The translations under genes and the position numbers were made by a program. From Actinomucor elegans (lineage: Eukaryota > Mucoromycota > Mucoromycetes > Mucorales > Mucoraceae), in assembly GCA_026027325.1 (NCBI GenBank), contig JAMSLZ010000007.1, positions 1,116,001-1,180,000 on the forward strand: a stretch of 64,000 nucleotides of DNA. The letters are read 5' to 3'. This document shows, one piece after another, positions 52,970 through 62,932 of this stretch. The first letter of the stretch is position 1. Every line of letters starts with the position of its first letter. Below the pieces are notes generated by a model. That model was given only the letters and a program-made list of their open reading frames with translations, searched no databases and was not told the origin of the DNA.

Positions 52970-55900
52970 ATGGTTACTACAAGAAACTATACTCTGCTCT
53001 CTGAGGCTGGTGACTTGACTGCACCTGAAACGGTGAATGGAGTCCCTACAGGACAAGAATCAAGCCAACAAGGTGCTGTTGATGAGGACACGGTGATGCA
53101 AAGCAGCGAAGAGGCCGGTAGCAGCACCAGTGGCATAGCCGCGAATGTGGCGTCAACTCCTTTGGTGAATGTACCTGAATCATTCTCACCCTATGCTGCT
53201 GTGGTCATGCTCACTGATCAAAGGAGAACAAAACTAAACTTGCTGACGCGTCTGGTACTATCTGGGGCCACAGATATTAGCTCGATCAAGGATGTGCAGC
53301 ATGAAATTGACTGCTTGAGTGGTCTTATTGAAACATATAACCGCTCTCTGGGTGATCAATCACCTATGTTGAATGAAGCCAAGGTTCCTACTACTGCAGT
53401 CATTGATGAAAAGAAGGTCGGTCTTCCATTAAAGAGATATGATATCCCCAAATTCCAACTACGTGGACACTCGGTGCTACCCTTTCCTAAAGAAGACGCC
53501 TATGATAATGTTGAACATTTCCTTTGTCAGTTTGAGAAGGTTCTTCATTCTGCAATTATTGATATTGAGGTAAACTGGCGTTTTTATGTTCCTTTATCTT
53601 TTGCCTACGATCATGAAAGTTGGTGGCGTGAGGAGCTTTTACCGTTAAACAAAACGTGGTCAGATGCTCGCGAAGCAATTAAACTCAAATTTGGTAATAC
53701 TCAGAACATGGTGAACGCACGGAAAAAGGTGATGGCGATGAGAATGACATCTTCGGAAACAATCAACGACTTTGCAACCAGATACGTGAAAGCAATCAAG
53801 GAAGCACCTAATTACACTGTGAATGACCAAATTCTGGCTGATAATTTCTTATATGGCGGTATACCTCGGGAATTGCATGCAAATCTAACTACGGTGATGG
53901 CTACAATGAAGAGCAGTATCAACGCTGCATGGACAGTTGAAGAAATCAGAAGGGTCGCTGTCAACGTATATGGTGATCAAATCCTTGGGAAGATGTATCC
54001 TGATGTAGTATTTGAAGGTGATGAACATCGCAAGGCCCCTCGTCTTCTTTCTGTCTCCACGGCCATCAAACGTAAGGCATCTGGTGACCACTTCTGCCCT
54101 CGACATGGTGGAAAGATGGCAAACCACAACGAACAAGACTGCTATAGCGTTGGGAAATCTGAAGCTGGTCCTTCTAACGGAGGAAGAGTCAATACATTTT
54201 TGGGCGCCCGGAATGTTCCGCACAAGAATTCTCTTTGTAACTATTGCAATGCCAAGTGGTTCCATGGTCATCAATGTGAAGAATACCGACGTGCCAAAGG
54301 TATTAAAACCATGGGCAAGAAATTTAATATTTTAAGCATTCGTCAAAGAAACGAAGCCAAAAAGAATGATGAGGAAGATACTGACGAAGGGGAGATGGAT
54401 ACCACCTATGAATGTAAGTACTTCACTGAGTCAAAGAAAGATATAAATCCCTATCAACTAATCACACCAATTATTTTAGAGGGTGATAAGAAGCTACCTA
54501 TCAAATTACTGGCCATGATTGATACCGGATCTGATACAACCATACTAAACAAAAGCATATTTTTTAATAAACTAAAGCTGAATCACATACATCCAGTTGA
54601 AGGCTCTTTGAGTTTTATGTCCAAAGAAGTTGCAAGGATTGGCACGACCGATCCCATCAAAGTGACTTATCTGAATGGTATATCTTTTGAGCACACTTTT
54701 GAAGTGGCAAACTTTAACAGCGATATGTCAAAGTCTTTTCACATTCTACTTGGAACAGATATCTTGTCTAAATTAAACATATCCTTAACTGGTGTTGCCC
54801 ATAAGTACGCTGAGTCTGATGACGACAGTGACTCTGAACTAAAGAAAAAAGAAAATGATCAGTTTGAGAATTTGAACTTTGATACAAAAAGAAAATATAA
54901 TCCTGATAATGCCGACTTTGGCACTAAAGAAGAACGTGAAGCATTTCTTCAAGAGATTAAGAATGCAGTTCAAACTAATCAAAAGATTGAACCTGGATCC
55001 TTCTGCACTATTCCTGAATCAATAGTTACAATTCCTGTAAAAGAGAATGTGAATTATTATACAAAACAATATCCATTGCCATATCATGCATTACCTGAGA
55101 TTAAGAAACAGCTTGCAGAATGGCTAGAAAGCGGAGTGGTGGCAGAAAGCATGAAACCAAGCTCGCGTTTCAACACGCCGCTTTTGGCGGTTCCCAAGAA
55201 AGATAATAATGGTAAATTAACTAAACATCGTATCTGTATGGACTTAAGAAACATAAATCGACACATGGGAATAAGCCAAGAAAATTATGCAGTGCCTCAT
55301 ATTCAAGACATCTTTGATAGAGTCTCTAAAGAAGGACATGTATTTTCCAAGTTAGACTTACAGAGTGCATATCATTCATTTCAAGTACATCCTGACAGCA
55401 GAGAAGTGCTTAGCTTTACAGTGGACAATAAAACATATCATTGGAAAGGCTGCTGTTTTGGCTTACAACAAATCACGTCCCAGTTTTGCAAAATCATGAA
55501 TATGATTTTCCATGACATGGATGGCGTCGAATGCTATGTTGATGACATTTGTTTATTTAGTAAAGCTGAAGATCATGCGACACTAGTAAAGAACGTGATT
55601 GAAAGATTAACAGCTGTAAACTTGAAAATAAATGTTGAAAAATCATTGTACCTTAAAAGCTCAATCCTGATCCTAGGATTCCTGGTTGGACCAGGTATCA
55701 GAAAAATTGATACACGTCGATTGTCAATGATGGATCAATGGGATCAACCACCCAAAACATCCAAGCAAATCAAAAGTATTTGCGGTGTTATTTCATACTT
55801 AAGACAATATATACCTACTTTGTCCCGATTGATGGGCCCTATTGATTATCTCCGAAATGAAAAGAATATCAAAGATAAGTGGACTCAAATGCATACTGAT

Positions 55901-57985
55901 CGATTACAAACTATCAAAGAAGCCCTTATGACTGAAGGTTTACTCCATACACCTGACATGAGTAAACCATTCTATTTAGAAACTGATGCAAGTCAATACG
56001 GGATTGCTTGTGCATTGACTCAAAGGGCGGTCGATGGACGAACACTTCACATCGCACTGTTAAGCAAATCCTTAAATAGAGCACAACGGAACTATTCAGT
56101 GACACGACGCGAGTTAATGGCAATCACTGTGTTCTTAGAAAAACTCAGAGTTTTGCTGTGGGGACATCCCAATATTACAGTTCGTACGGATCATCGTGCT
56201 CTCGTATATCTACACACTATGAAATATCCTAACCGTGCAATGCAAAACTACATGGATATATTGCAAGAATTCAGCCAAATTCGGTATGAGCACTTGCCAG
56301 GATATACCAACACTCTGCCTGATTTATTATCTCGACTCTACGAACCATTCGCAGACGATCAGATCTTAGAGAGGGGTGATGATACCGGAAAAAAGGTCAT
56401 AAAATCTGAACGTCTACACCTGAGCAATAAAAAGCTCCAATCAGGACCAAAAGATAATAAAAGGATACACTTTGTAACAAGATCAAAAAAGATATATAGC
56501 TACGACAAGAAGCTTAATGCTCTCGCAGCAAAGATGAAAGACGCTGGAAATGAGCCAGTGGAAATGATGGCACCACCTATAGAAGAACGTAAATCTCTAT
56601 TAAAAGAGGTACATGCATTAGGGCACTTTGGAAGTTATAGCATTGTCAAACACCTACATAGTCAGGGCATTCATTGGACCAAACTATTCGATGAAGCTAG
56701 AGAGGTGTGCAAGAGCTGCATACAATGTGCACGACATAATGTTCAACGTAAAGGCTACCATCCAATAAAAAACATCGTCGCATATGCACCGTTTGATCGC
56801 ATTGCAATGGATCTAGCTGGACCATTCGAAATGACATACTCGGGTAATGTTTTCATCCTTGTAGTAATAGATATATGTACCAGATATGTGATTGCTCGTG
56901 CAATGCCTAACAAACAAAGCGATACAGTAGCATATACTCTCATTGACATATTTGGAGACTATGGATTCCCAACCTGCATTCAATCTGACAATGGTCGAGA
57001 ACTCAAGAACACTATAATGAAAACTATCACAGACACTCTGGGTATCGAACATCGGTTCAGTACACCTTACCATAGTCGATCAAATGGCGCGTGTGAAAAT
57101 GCGGTTAAAACAGTTCAAGAAGCAGTAAAGAAGATGACAGGATTCGACAAGAAGAATTGGGATAGACAGCTTAGCAGTGCTCAATTCTCAATAAATGCAA
57201 AAATCCGTCATCGTACTGAAAGTTCCTCCTTTTCGCTAATGTTTGCAAGACAGTTGAATGTTCTCCAGAAATATAATCAACCAGATAAAAAGAAGAACTG
57301 GCCTAATCGAGCTATGACTGAAAAAGAGCTTCTCGAGAAAGCCAAGTATATGTCAAATATTGTCTTTCCTGCAATCAAAGATCGAACCTTGAGAATCATT
57401 GAAGAAGAAGCAAAGAGGTTCAACAAAAAAAACTATATGATCCATATTAAGAATGGTGATTGGGTCATGGTGAAAATCCCTGAATCACAACGTGGTAACA
57501 AACTCCAACCCATCTATGAAGGGCCTTATCGAGTGGCGCATAGAAACAAAAATGATTCCACATATGTGCTAAAAGATGAAATGAACGAACTGCTACATCG
57601 AGAATATGCGCCGTATGAATTGAAGGTTGTATCGGTAGATGAGACAGCTATTGAAGATGAGATGTACGAAGTTGACTGCATTCGAGATCATCGTGGACCA
57701 CCTATGAATAGAGAGTATTTAGTTAAATGGAGTGGTTACGGTGAAAGAGAGAACACTTGGGAAACCGAGGCCTCGTTCAATAACCCACTGACGATTACGA
57801 AATATTGGGATAAGGTGAAAGAACTCGAACAATTAGAACAGGAGAGAAGGGCCAAGTTGTTTGCAGCTGGACCTGGATCCAAGAAGGAAGTCAATAAACA
57901 TGTGGAAAAGACTAGACGCAAACGCGCACTTGACAATAAGAAGGCTACTCAGAAAAGAAGCAAACGACTGAATACAGGACTATAA
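52970..57985 (+). CDS. Chr3 Gag-Pol polyprotein with C-terminal chromodomain
   Basis: Single ORF of 1671 residues starting 44 nt after the 5' LTR. Gag (about 1-470) ends with two atypical zinc knuckles, CPRHGGKMANHNEQDC (near 376) and CNYCNAKWFHGHQC (near 423), closely matching Chr1. Protease MIDTGSDTT is near 517, RT YVDDICLFS near 855, RNase H LETDASQYG near 1004. Integrase: HALGHFG zinc finger near 1214, then MDLAGPF (1280), SDNGRE (1339) and SNGACENAV (Glu about 1373). The chromodomain (YLVKWSGYGERENTW) is at about 1566-1620, followed by a lysine/arginine-rich tail. Chr1 and Chr3 are sister families with different LTRs. All catalytic residues are present. Confidence 0.95.
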   Translation: MVTTRNYTLLSEAGDLTAPETVNGVPTGQESSQQGAVDEDTVMQSSEEAGSSTSGIAANVASTPLVNVPESFSPYAAVVMLTDQRRTKLNLLTRLVLSGATDISSIKDVQHEIDCLSGLIETYNRSLGDQSPMLNEAKVPTTAVIDEKKVGLPLKRYDIPKFQLRGHSVLPFPKEDAYDNVEHFLCQFEKVLHSAIIDIEVNWRFYVPLSFAYDHESWWREELLPLNKTWSDAREAIKLKFGNTQNMVNARKKVMAMRMTSSETINDFATRYVKAIKEAPNYTVNDQILADNFLYGGIPRELHANLTTVMATMKSSINAAWTVEEIRRVAVNVYGDQILGKMYPDVVFEGDEHRKAPRLLSVSTAIKRKASGDHFCPRHGGKMANHNEQDCYSVGKSEAGPSNGGRVNTFLGARNVPHKNSLCNYCNAKWFHGHQCEEYRRAKGIKTMGKKFNILSIRQRNEAKKNDEEDTDEGEMDTTYECKYFTESKKDINPYQLITPIILEGDKKLPIKLLAMIDTGSDTTILNKSIFFNKLKLNHIHPVEGSLSFMSKEVARIGTTDPIKVTYLNGISFEHTFEVANFNSDMSKSFHILLGTDILSKLNISLTGVAHKYAESDDDSDSELKKKENDQFENLNFDTKRKYNPDNADFGTKEEREAFLQEIKNAVQTNQKIEPGSFCTIPESIVTIPVKENVNYYTKQYPLPYHALPEIKKQLAEWLESGVVAESMKPSSRFNTPLLAVPKKDNNGKLTKHRICMDLRNINRHMGISQENYAVPHIQDIFDRVSKEGHVFSKLDLQSAYHSFQVHPDSREVLSFTVDNKTYHWKGCCFGLQQITSQFCKIMNMIFHDMDGVECYVDDICLFSKAEDHATLVKNVIERLTAVNLKINVEKSLYLKSSILILGFLVGPGIRKIDTRRLSMMDQWDQPPKTSKQIKSICGVISYLRQYIPTLSRLMGPIDYLRNEKNIKDKWTQMHTDRLQTIKEALMTEGLLHTPDMSKPFYLETDASQYGIACALTQRAVDGRTLHIALLSKSLNRAQRNYSVTRRELMAITVFLEKLRVLLWGHPNITVRTDHRALVYLHTMKYPNRAMQNYMDILQEFSQIRYEHLPGYTNTLPDLLSRLYEPFADDQILERGDDTGKKVIKSERLHLSNKKLQSGPKDNKRIHFVTRSKKIYSYDKKLNALAAKMKDAGNEPVEMMAPPIEERKSLLKEVHALGHFGSYSIVKHLHSQGIHWTKLFDEAREVCKSCIQCARHNVQRKGYHPIKNIVAYAPFDRIAMDLAGPFEMTYSGNVFILVVIDICTRYVIARAMPNKQSDTVAYTLIDIFGDYGFPTCIQSDNGRELKNTIMKTITDTLGIEHRFSTPYHSRSNGACENAVKTVQEAVKKMTGFDKKNWDRQLSSAQFSINAKIRHRTESSSFSLMFARQLNVLQKYNQPDKKKNWPNRAMTEKELLEKAKYMSNIVFPAIKDRTLRIIEEEAKRFNKKNYMIHIKNGDWVMVKIPESQRGNKLQPIYEGPYRVAHRNKNDSTYVLKDEMNELLHREYAPYELKVVSVDETAIEDEMYEVDCIRDHRGPPMNREYLVKWSGYGERENTWETEASFNNPLTITKYWDKVKELEQLEQERRAKLFAAGPGSKKEVNKHVEKTRRKRALDNKKATQKRSKRLNTGL

Positions 57986-58176
57986 AAAAAAAAAAAAAAG
58001 AGAAAACAAATATATACATATAGACATATATAATAATGAAATAATCAGACAAAAGGACTGGTAATTCCCAGCAGGTGGCTTATAGAATACAACACAGAAA
58101 AGACAATAAATTCAGGTCTCTGAATATAATCATACATGCCAAGTCGTTCAACATTGTTGAAACTGGTGGAGGGCAA

Positions 58177-58487
58177 TGTAGTAAATATAAGACTATCTAT
58201 CTGACACGGCATAAAAATAATAGTGTATTTTATATCCTGTGTGACACCTAAGCTGGACATGTAATAATAATAACAATAATAACAATAACAATAATAGTAA
58301 CACATAGGAGTAGTAGCAACAATGATGATAATAATACCAAACAAAGCTGGGAATAATTGAATAGAATAGAAAGCATATAAAAGATGCCGAAGTAGAGGCA
58401 TCGAAAAGGACTTTACTCTATTTTTGAATAAACATCATCCATAGAGGACTTTGAAGATATTTTCCAGTTTTATAACAATTGCTTACA
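58177..58487 (+). repeat. Chr3 3' LTR
   Basis: 311 bp, matching 52615-52925. Confidence 0.95.
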
Positions 58488-58492
58488 GTACG

Positions 58493-60780
58493 TTTTGCCA
58501 AACCGACATATGCTTCGTTTACCGAGTTACCCGTAGGAGAGTATGGTAATGAAAGTCTTCGATCAATGCCACTCATCTCAATCATTTTTGCTACAATATC
58601 AGCTGTGAACTCTGTACCATTATCCGAATTCAAGATCTTTGGAAAGCCAAATAACGAGAATATAGATAAAAGTTCGGCAGCGATAGTCGTACTATGTTTA
58701 TCAGGTAGTGCTCTAAGAACAGTAAACCTTGAATAATAGTCTACCATGACTAACATAAAGTTATTGCCGCGAGAAGAGGTGACATCAAAAGTACCTAAAT
58801 CCATACACCAATGATCAAGTGGTTGATCAGGCAATACAGATTTTGGTGGGTGATAACCAACTTTGGATATGTTGAACCTATTGCATTCAGTACATTCGCC
58901 CAAGATTCGTTGAATATCTTTTCGCATGTTTGTCCAGTGAATACCATCATGGTGTAATTGGTTCTCGATGCTTTGTAAACCATAATGTCCTAAAAGGTGT
59001 GCTTTAAATACGAGATTATCACGTTCATTTTTAGGTGGTGTAATATAATCAGCAAACTTTAATGTTCGAAGAATCAGGTCTTCATCGTCATTAGAAGTTT
59101 GTTGTGGAGATATAGTAGCGCAAGTATCATTACTCTGATCAGTAAGTAATATTGGTACTGTTGAAGAAGAAGCTAAGAGAGAAGTATTATTTTTATAAAT
59201 ACTAGGGCGTGACTGTTGAGCAAATTGCTTTTTGCTTTTAGCCATAGATCCCTTTTCACTATCTTTCAAGCTTTTCTTTTTGTTTGAAATGCTACCAACA
59301 TCACCAAGCGCGACTATATCGAGACAACTACCCCCCTCCAGAACATTAATCGGTTGATCCTCGTCCGTATAAAGGCGTGAGAGAGCGTCAGGAATAAGAT
59401 TTTTGAATCCAGGCAGGTGAACTGTATTGAACGTATAGCCAAAAATACCCTCATACCAACCAGCCATTAAAGCATTAGGTACTTCTTGAGTCTGCAAGTA
59501 AATGAGACTTTTATGATCAGTATGCAACGTAAAGGGAATAAGATACAGCCACTTGTGGAATTTCGCAAATGCATAAACGACAGCTAACAATTCACGTTTG
59601 GTAGTGCTATAGTTGCGTTCGGAAACACTAAGCTTTCGAGAAGCCAAGGCAACAAACTTAACTTCATTATCGATAATTTGATACAGCATAGCACCAATAC
59701 CAGACACACTTGCATCTGTTGCAACATGAAATCGTTGACCGATAACTGGAGGCGAGATAACAGGAGCATTGGCCAGAGCGTATTTAAGAGCTGCAAAAGC
59801 TTGTTCGTGTTTGTTTGACCAGACTTTAGTAATATCTTTTACGTTACGTAGGTCATCTAAATCAGCAGCGAGTTTAGCAAAGAAAGGAATGGATGAACGG
59901 AAGAAGTTCATAAACCCGAGAAACTGTTGGATATGACGTCCAGTAGTCATTTTAGGCCAGCTTTCTAAGCTTGCTACTTTGCGAGGATCAGGGATCAGTT
60001 TACCTTTTATCAACGACCAACCCAATATGTGTATACTCTGTTGAGCGAATACGATCTTATCAGGATTCAGTACGAGATTAGCACTAGTAAGACGTTTGAT
60101 CACTTCAGCAACGCAATCTGCATGATATGATAGCGGAGGAAATGTAGAAACAACGATGTCATCTACATACACGTTGACGTAAGGAAGATCTTCAAAGAGC
60201 GTTGTCAGATTGCGTTGGACGACCGATCCAACGAAACTTATGCCATAGCACGCTTTGATAAAGCGCATCTGCCGATTGGTATAGGGACAAGTAAAGGACA
60301 GTTTCTCGCGATCTTCATCAGCAACTTTAAAACTTGTAAAGCAAGCATGAATGTCCAATATAGTGTGGATTGGAGCAGTGCCAATACGTTGATGTATTTC
60401 TGAGATGAGAGGTAATTGTTGTCTATCATTTACAATCAGCAATTGGTTAACTAGACGAACATCACACACCACTCTAGGTTTAGCATACGTGTAATTACCG
60501 AATGAGTCCTTCTTTTTGACGCAAAGGATGGGACTATTCCACGATGTATGAGAAGGAGCTCTTTCAATGACACCTTCCTGTAACCATGTTTCTATTTGGT
60601 CAAGGACCGCAGAACGATAGGCTTCAGGCAATGCGTATTGTTTTCTGTAAGCAACACTTCCAGGCTTCGTTTTGAGATGAATAATAGCACCTGGTAAATT
60701 GCAGTATGTACTTTTCATATCAATAGAAGAATTGACCTGTAATAACTTGTTTATTTTATCAAGCAAAGGCTTTCGCTCAG
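58493..60780 (-). pseudogene. Chr2-C Pol, N-terminal part (RT, RNase H, start of integrase)
   Basis: Open from the Mer2 junction at 60780 to the Chr3 junction. It holds RT (VYVDDIVV), RNase H (ATDASVSG), the integrase zinc finger (HLLGHYG, CTECNRF) and the first two catalytic regions (MDLGTFD, SDNGTEF). It keeps the T5 run that is T4 in copy A. A few amino-acid differences from copy B show that it is a separate insertion. The segment between the gag UGA and this part lies beyond Mer2 (62871-62932). Confidence 0.92.
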
Positions 60781-60851
60781 GGATGTATCCCAAAGGAACT
60801 CTCAGGTCCATATTGAAACTCCTACTACCACAAATTTTATTGTTATATGAA

Positions 60852-60859
60852 AAAATTGA
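60852..60859 (+). promoter_or_regulatory. AAAATTGA box before Mer2 transposase
   Basis: AAAATTGAATTTT, then A/T-rich sequence, 52 nt before ATG 60912. Confidence 0.5.
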
Positions 60860-60911
60860 ATTTTTTTTACAAATTAAAATTAAAAATAAAAAGGATTTAA
60901 TAAAATTGCAG

Positions 60912-61793
60912 ATGTTTATAGAACCATATAAATCTTTAAAAAAAATATTCGACGATGAAAAAGAAGCACTATTATATTTAATTAGTAATGATTACGTTAA
61001 TAAACATATAAAGTGTAATAAATGTGAACATGAAACTAAATTAAACTTAAATAAAAAATTATATGTTTGTAGATATTATAAATGTAGGAAAGCAATATCA
61101 CCATTGAAAGGAACAATTTTTAATAATTTAACTTTACCTTTAAATACTCAATTACACATATTATATCTTTTTCTTGGAAAAGCACCTTCTTCCTTTATAG
61201 CATCAAGTTTGCAAATTAGCAAAAATACAGTGTCATCATACAATAAAATATTCAGAAAATACTTGAAAAATAAACAATTGTTAGGTAACAGAAATATTAA
61301 AATTGGAGGTAGAAATAAAATTGTAGAAATCGATGAAAGTAAAATTGCAAAAAGAAAATATAATAAGGGGCATAAGGTAGAAGGTGCTTGGGTAATTGGT
61401 GGTATCGAAAGAAGTATGCTAAAAAATAAAATAAAAAATGAAAACAAAAAAATGTTTTTATTACCCATTGAAGAAAGAAATGTTGATAATATTGATTTAA
61501 TTATAAAAAGATATGTAAAAAAAGGTACAACAATATATACGGATTTATGGAAAGGGTATAATAACTTGAAAAATATAGGATACAAACATTTAACTGTAAA
61601 TCATTCAAAGCATTTTAAAGATCCAAATACAGGTGTGCATACAAATACAATTGAAGGCACATGGAATGGCTTAAAGCAAAGTATAATACCACGAAATAGA
61701 AATAAAAAAGATATAGTATTGTATTTAAAAGAATATCAATGGCGTAAGAAAAATAGAGAGTATAACGTATGGAAAAAGTTTTTAAAGGATTAA
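60912..61793 (+). CDS. Mer2 transposase (Merlin / IS1595-like DDE), intact
   Basis: 293 residues from ATG 60912. The frame is open further upstream into Chr2-C, but homology with Mer1 begins here (MFIEPYKSLKKIFDDEKEAL). Zinc ribbon CNKCEHE (near 32) and VCRYYKC (52-58), then catalytic VEIDES (about 139), IYTDLWKGY (about 209) and HTNTIEGTW (about 246). The C-terminus ends KEYQWRKKNREYNVWKKF, the part that Mer1 loses through its frame break. It cuts at the GGATG-type ends and inserts into 8-bp targets (family knowledge plus the duplications seen). Confidence 0.93.
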   Translation: MFIEPYKSLKKIFDDEKEALLYLISNDYVNKHIKCNKCEHETKLNLNKKLYVCRYYKCRKAISPLKGTIFNNLTLPLNTQLHILYLFLGKAPSSFIASSLQISKNTVSSYNKIFRKYLKNKQLLGNRNIKIGGRNKIVEIDESKIAKRKYNKGHKVEGAWVIGGIERSMLKNKIKNENKKMFLLPIEERNVDNIDLIIKRYVKKGTTIYTDLWKGYNNLKNIGYKHLTVNHSKHFKDPNTGVHTNTIEGTWNGLKQSIIPRNRNKKDIVLYLKEYQWRKKNREYNVWKKFLKD

Positions 61794-61817
61794 TTTTAAT
61801 TTACATAAAAAATGCAA

Positions 61818-61825
61818 AAAATTGA
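61818..61825 (+). promoter_or_regulatory. Third AAAATTGA box of Mer2, before a possible 31-codon ORF
   Basis: AAAATTGAATTTT lies just after the transposase stop. About 22 nt on, an ATG opens a short frame (MIENILIVINVKC...) that ends near 61940. Mer1 has only a diverged equivalent, so the ORF is doubtful. Confidence 0.25.
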
Positions 61826-61918
61826 ATTTTTATATTTATTAAAAATATGATAGAAAATATATTGATAGTTATAAATGTGAAATGCATATTTGATATTCAT
61901 TATTCTTATTACAAGGAC

Positions 61919-61931
61919 CTGACTAAGTCAG
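61919..61931. promoter_or_regulatory. 13-nt palindrome between the two Mer2 genes
   Basis: CTGACT-A-AGTCAG, perfect 6-bp arms around one base, at the position matching 19774-19786 in Mer1. Confidence 0.4.
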
Positions 61932-62033
61932 TAAACTAGCCTATTTAAGACACAATGATTATGTAATAGATCAGAGACAATTGGGTATTACATTATGAGT
62001 GGGATTAAATATATCTATTATAAAAAAATAAAA

Positions 62034-62041
62034 AAAATTGA
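62034..62041 (+). promoter_or_regulatory. AAAATTGA box before Mer2 second ORF
   Basis: AAAATTGA, then AATAATATAAAAAA, 23 nt before ATG 62065. Confidence 0.5.
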
Positions 62042-62064
62042 AAAAGTAATAATATAAAAAAGAA

Positions 62065-62361
62065 ATGGATGAAATATTTAATATTATTGTAGATGATAAA
62101 TATAAATACAATATTAAACGAAGTATAATTATAAAAGATATGAAAAAATATGATTTAGCAGAATACAAAATAAAGCAAAAAGATGGGTGTTATGAAATCT
62201 ACATGAAAAAAAATGGTTCAAATAAAAGATTAAGAAAAGTATATGAATTTAAGACATATAATAAAGATAAAAACAAAGGTATAAAAAGAAAAACATTAGA
62301 TAATAAGAATAATATGATACTTGATGAAATCGCACCCATCATGAAAAAACTTAAATTATAA
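62065..62361 (+). CDS. Mer2 conserved accessory protein, 98 residues, unknown function
   Basis: Same length as the Mer1 protein and sharing YKYNIKRS, KKYDL, IKQKDGCYEIYMKKNGSNK and KVYEFKTYN in the same order. Differences are mostly conservative, and the variable part is the C-terminal basic linker (about residues 65-85). Strong conservation of the protein against diverged flanking DNA argues for a real gene. Rich in Lys, no Cys pairs, no signal peptide or membrane segment. Possible transposase partner or end-binding protein (inference). Confidence 0.72.
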   Translation: MDEIFNIIVDDKYKYNIKRSIIIKDMKKYDLAEYKIKQKDGCYEIYMKKNGSNKRLRKVYEFKTYNKDKNKGIKRKTLDNKNNMILDEIAPIMKKLKL

Positions 62362-62862
62362 TTTAAATATATTTTCTAAATTAAATTTTTCAATATATAT
62401 TCCATTAATTTTAACATTTATATCATGCTGATAATTATTATCTAAATTAAATTTTTATTTTCTAAGTTTTTTATTTCTTCCTTCACAATATCTATTTCTA
62501 ATAAATTTTCATTATATTCATCATATGAGAAACATTTTAAATATAATTTTATTGTTATTATATATTTTTAATTAATATTTTTATTATCTATTACTTGATA
62601 TATAAAATTAAATAGTTTTAATAGAAAAACAAAATAAAATATTGAAAATAAAGGAAAAAGTAGAATTTATGATAAAAATATGAAAAAAAGAATTATTTTA
62701 GAAATTAGTAATAGTAATTATTTAAATACTTTTTGATATATTTATTGGTCATATTAAAAGCTTAAAAAACAAAAAATGTTAAGCATTTCCCTATGAAGTG
62801 TAAAATAAAATATTATGTATTATTAGTATAAATTAAATCTGAGACCTCGTTTGGTAATCACC
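62362..62862. other. Non-coding right arm of Mer2
   Basis: About 500 bp of very AT-rich sequence between the second ORF and the right end. It is much longer than the ~75 bp in Mer1. No ORF or repeat unit recognised. Confidence 0.5.
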
Positions 62863-62932
62863 CTCGCTCAGTAATCGTTCCGTATGGATTATCATTTGGT
62901 TTGACCTGATCAGGATCAATTGGGTCTGGGAG

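Larger units (their letters stand above)
52615..58487 (+). mobile_element. Chr3: intact Ty3/gypsy chromovirus nested in Chr2-C
   Basis: 5873 bp. 311-bp LTRs at 52615-52925 and 58177-58487 look identical by eye, duplication GTACG. One uninterrupted gag-pol ORF. Polypurine tract GGTGGAGGGCAA before the 3' LTR. Six T follow the 5' LTR instead of a tRNA primer site. Probably recent and possibly active. Confidence 0.95.
60781..62862 (+). mobile_element. Mer2: Merlin/IS1595-like transposon with two ORFs
   Basis: 2082 bp, inserted in Chr2-C with the 8-bp duplication TCGCTCAG (60773-60780, 62863-62870). Terminal inverted repeats GGATGTATCCCAAAGGAACT and, from the right end, GGGTGATTACCAAACGAGGT. Transposase (60912) and accessory ORF (62065) are both open, so this is the better preserved Mer copy. 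Confidence 0.92.

Noticed and set aside
61148..61585. 145-codon minus-strand ORF
   Set aside because: Shadow of the AT-rich Mer2 transposase; it is mostly Phe, Leu and Ile from reversed Lys and Asn codons.
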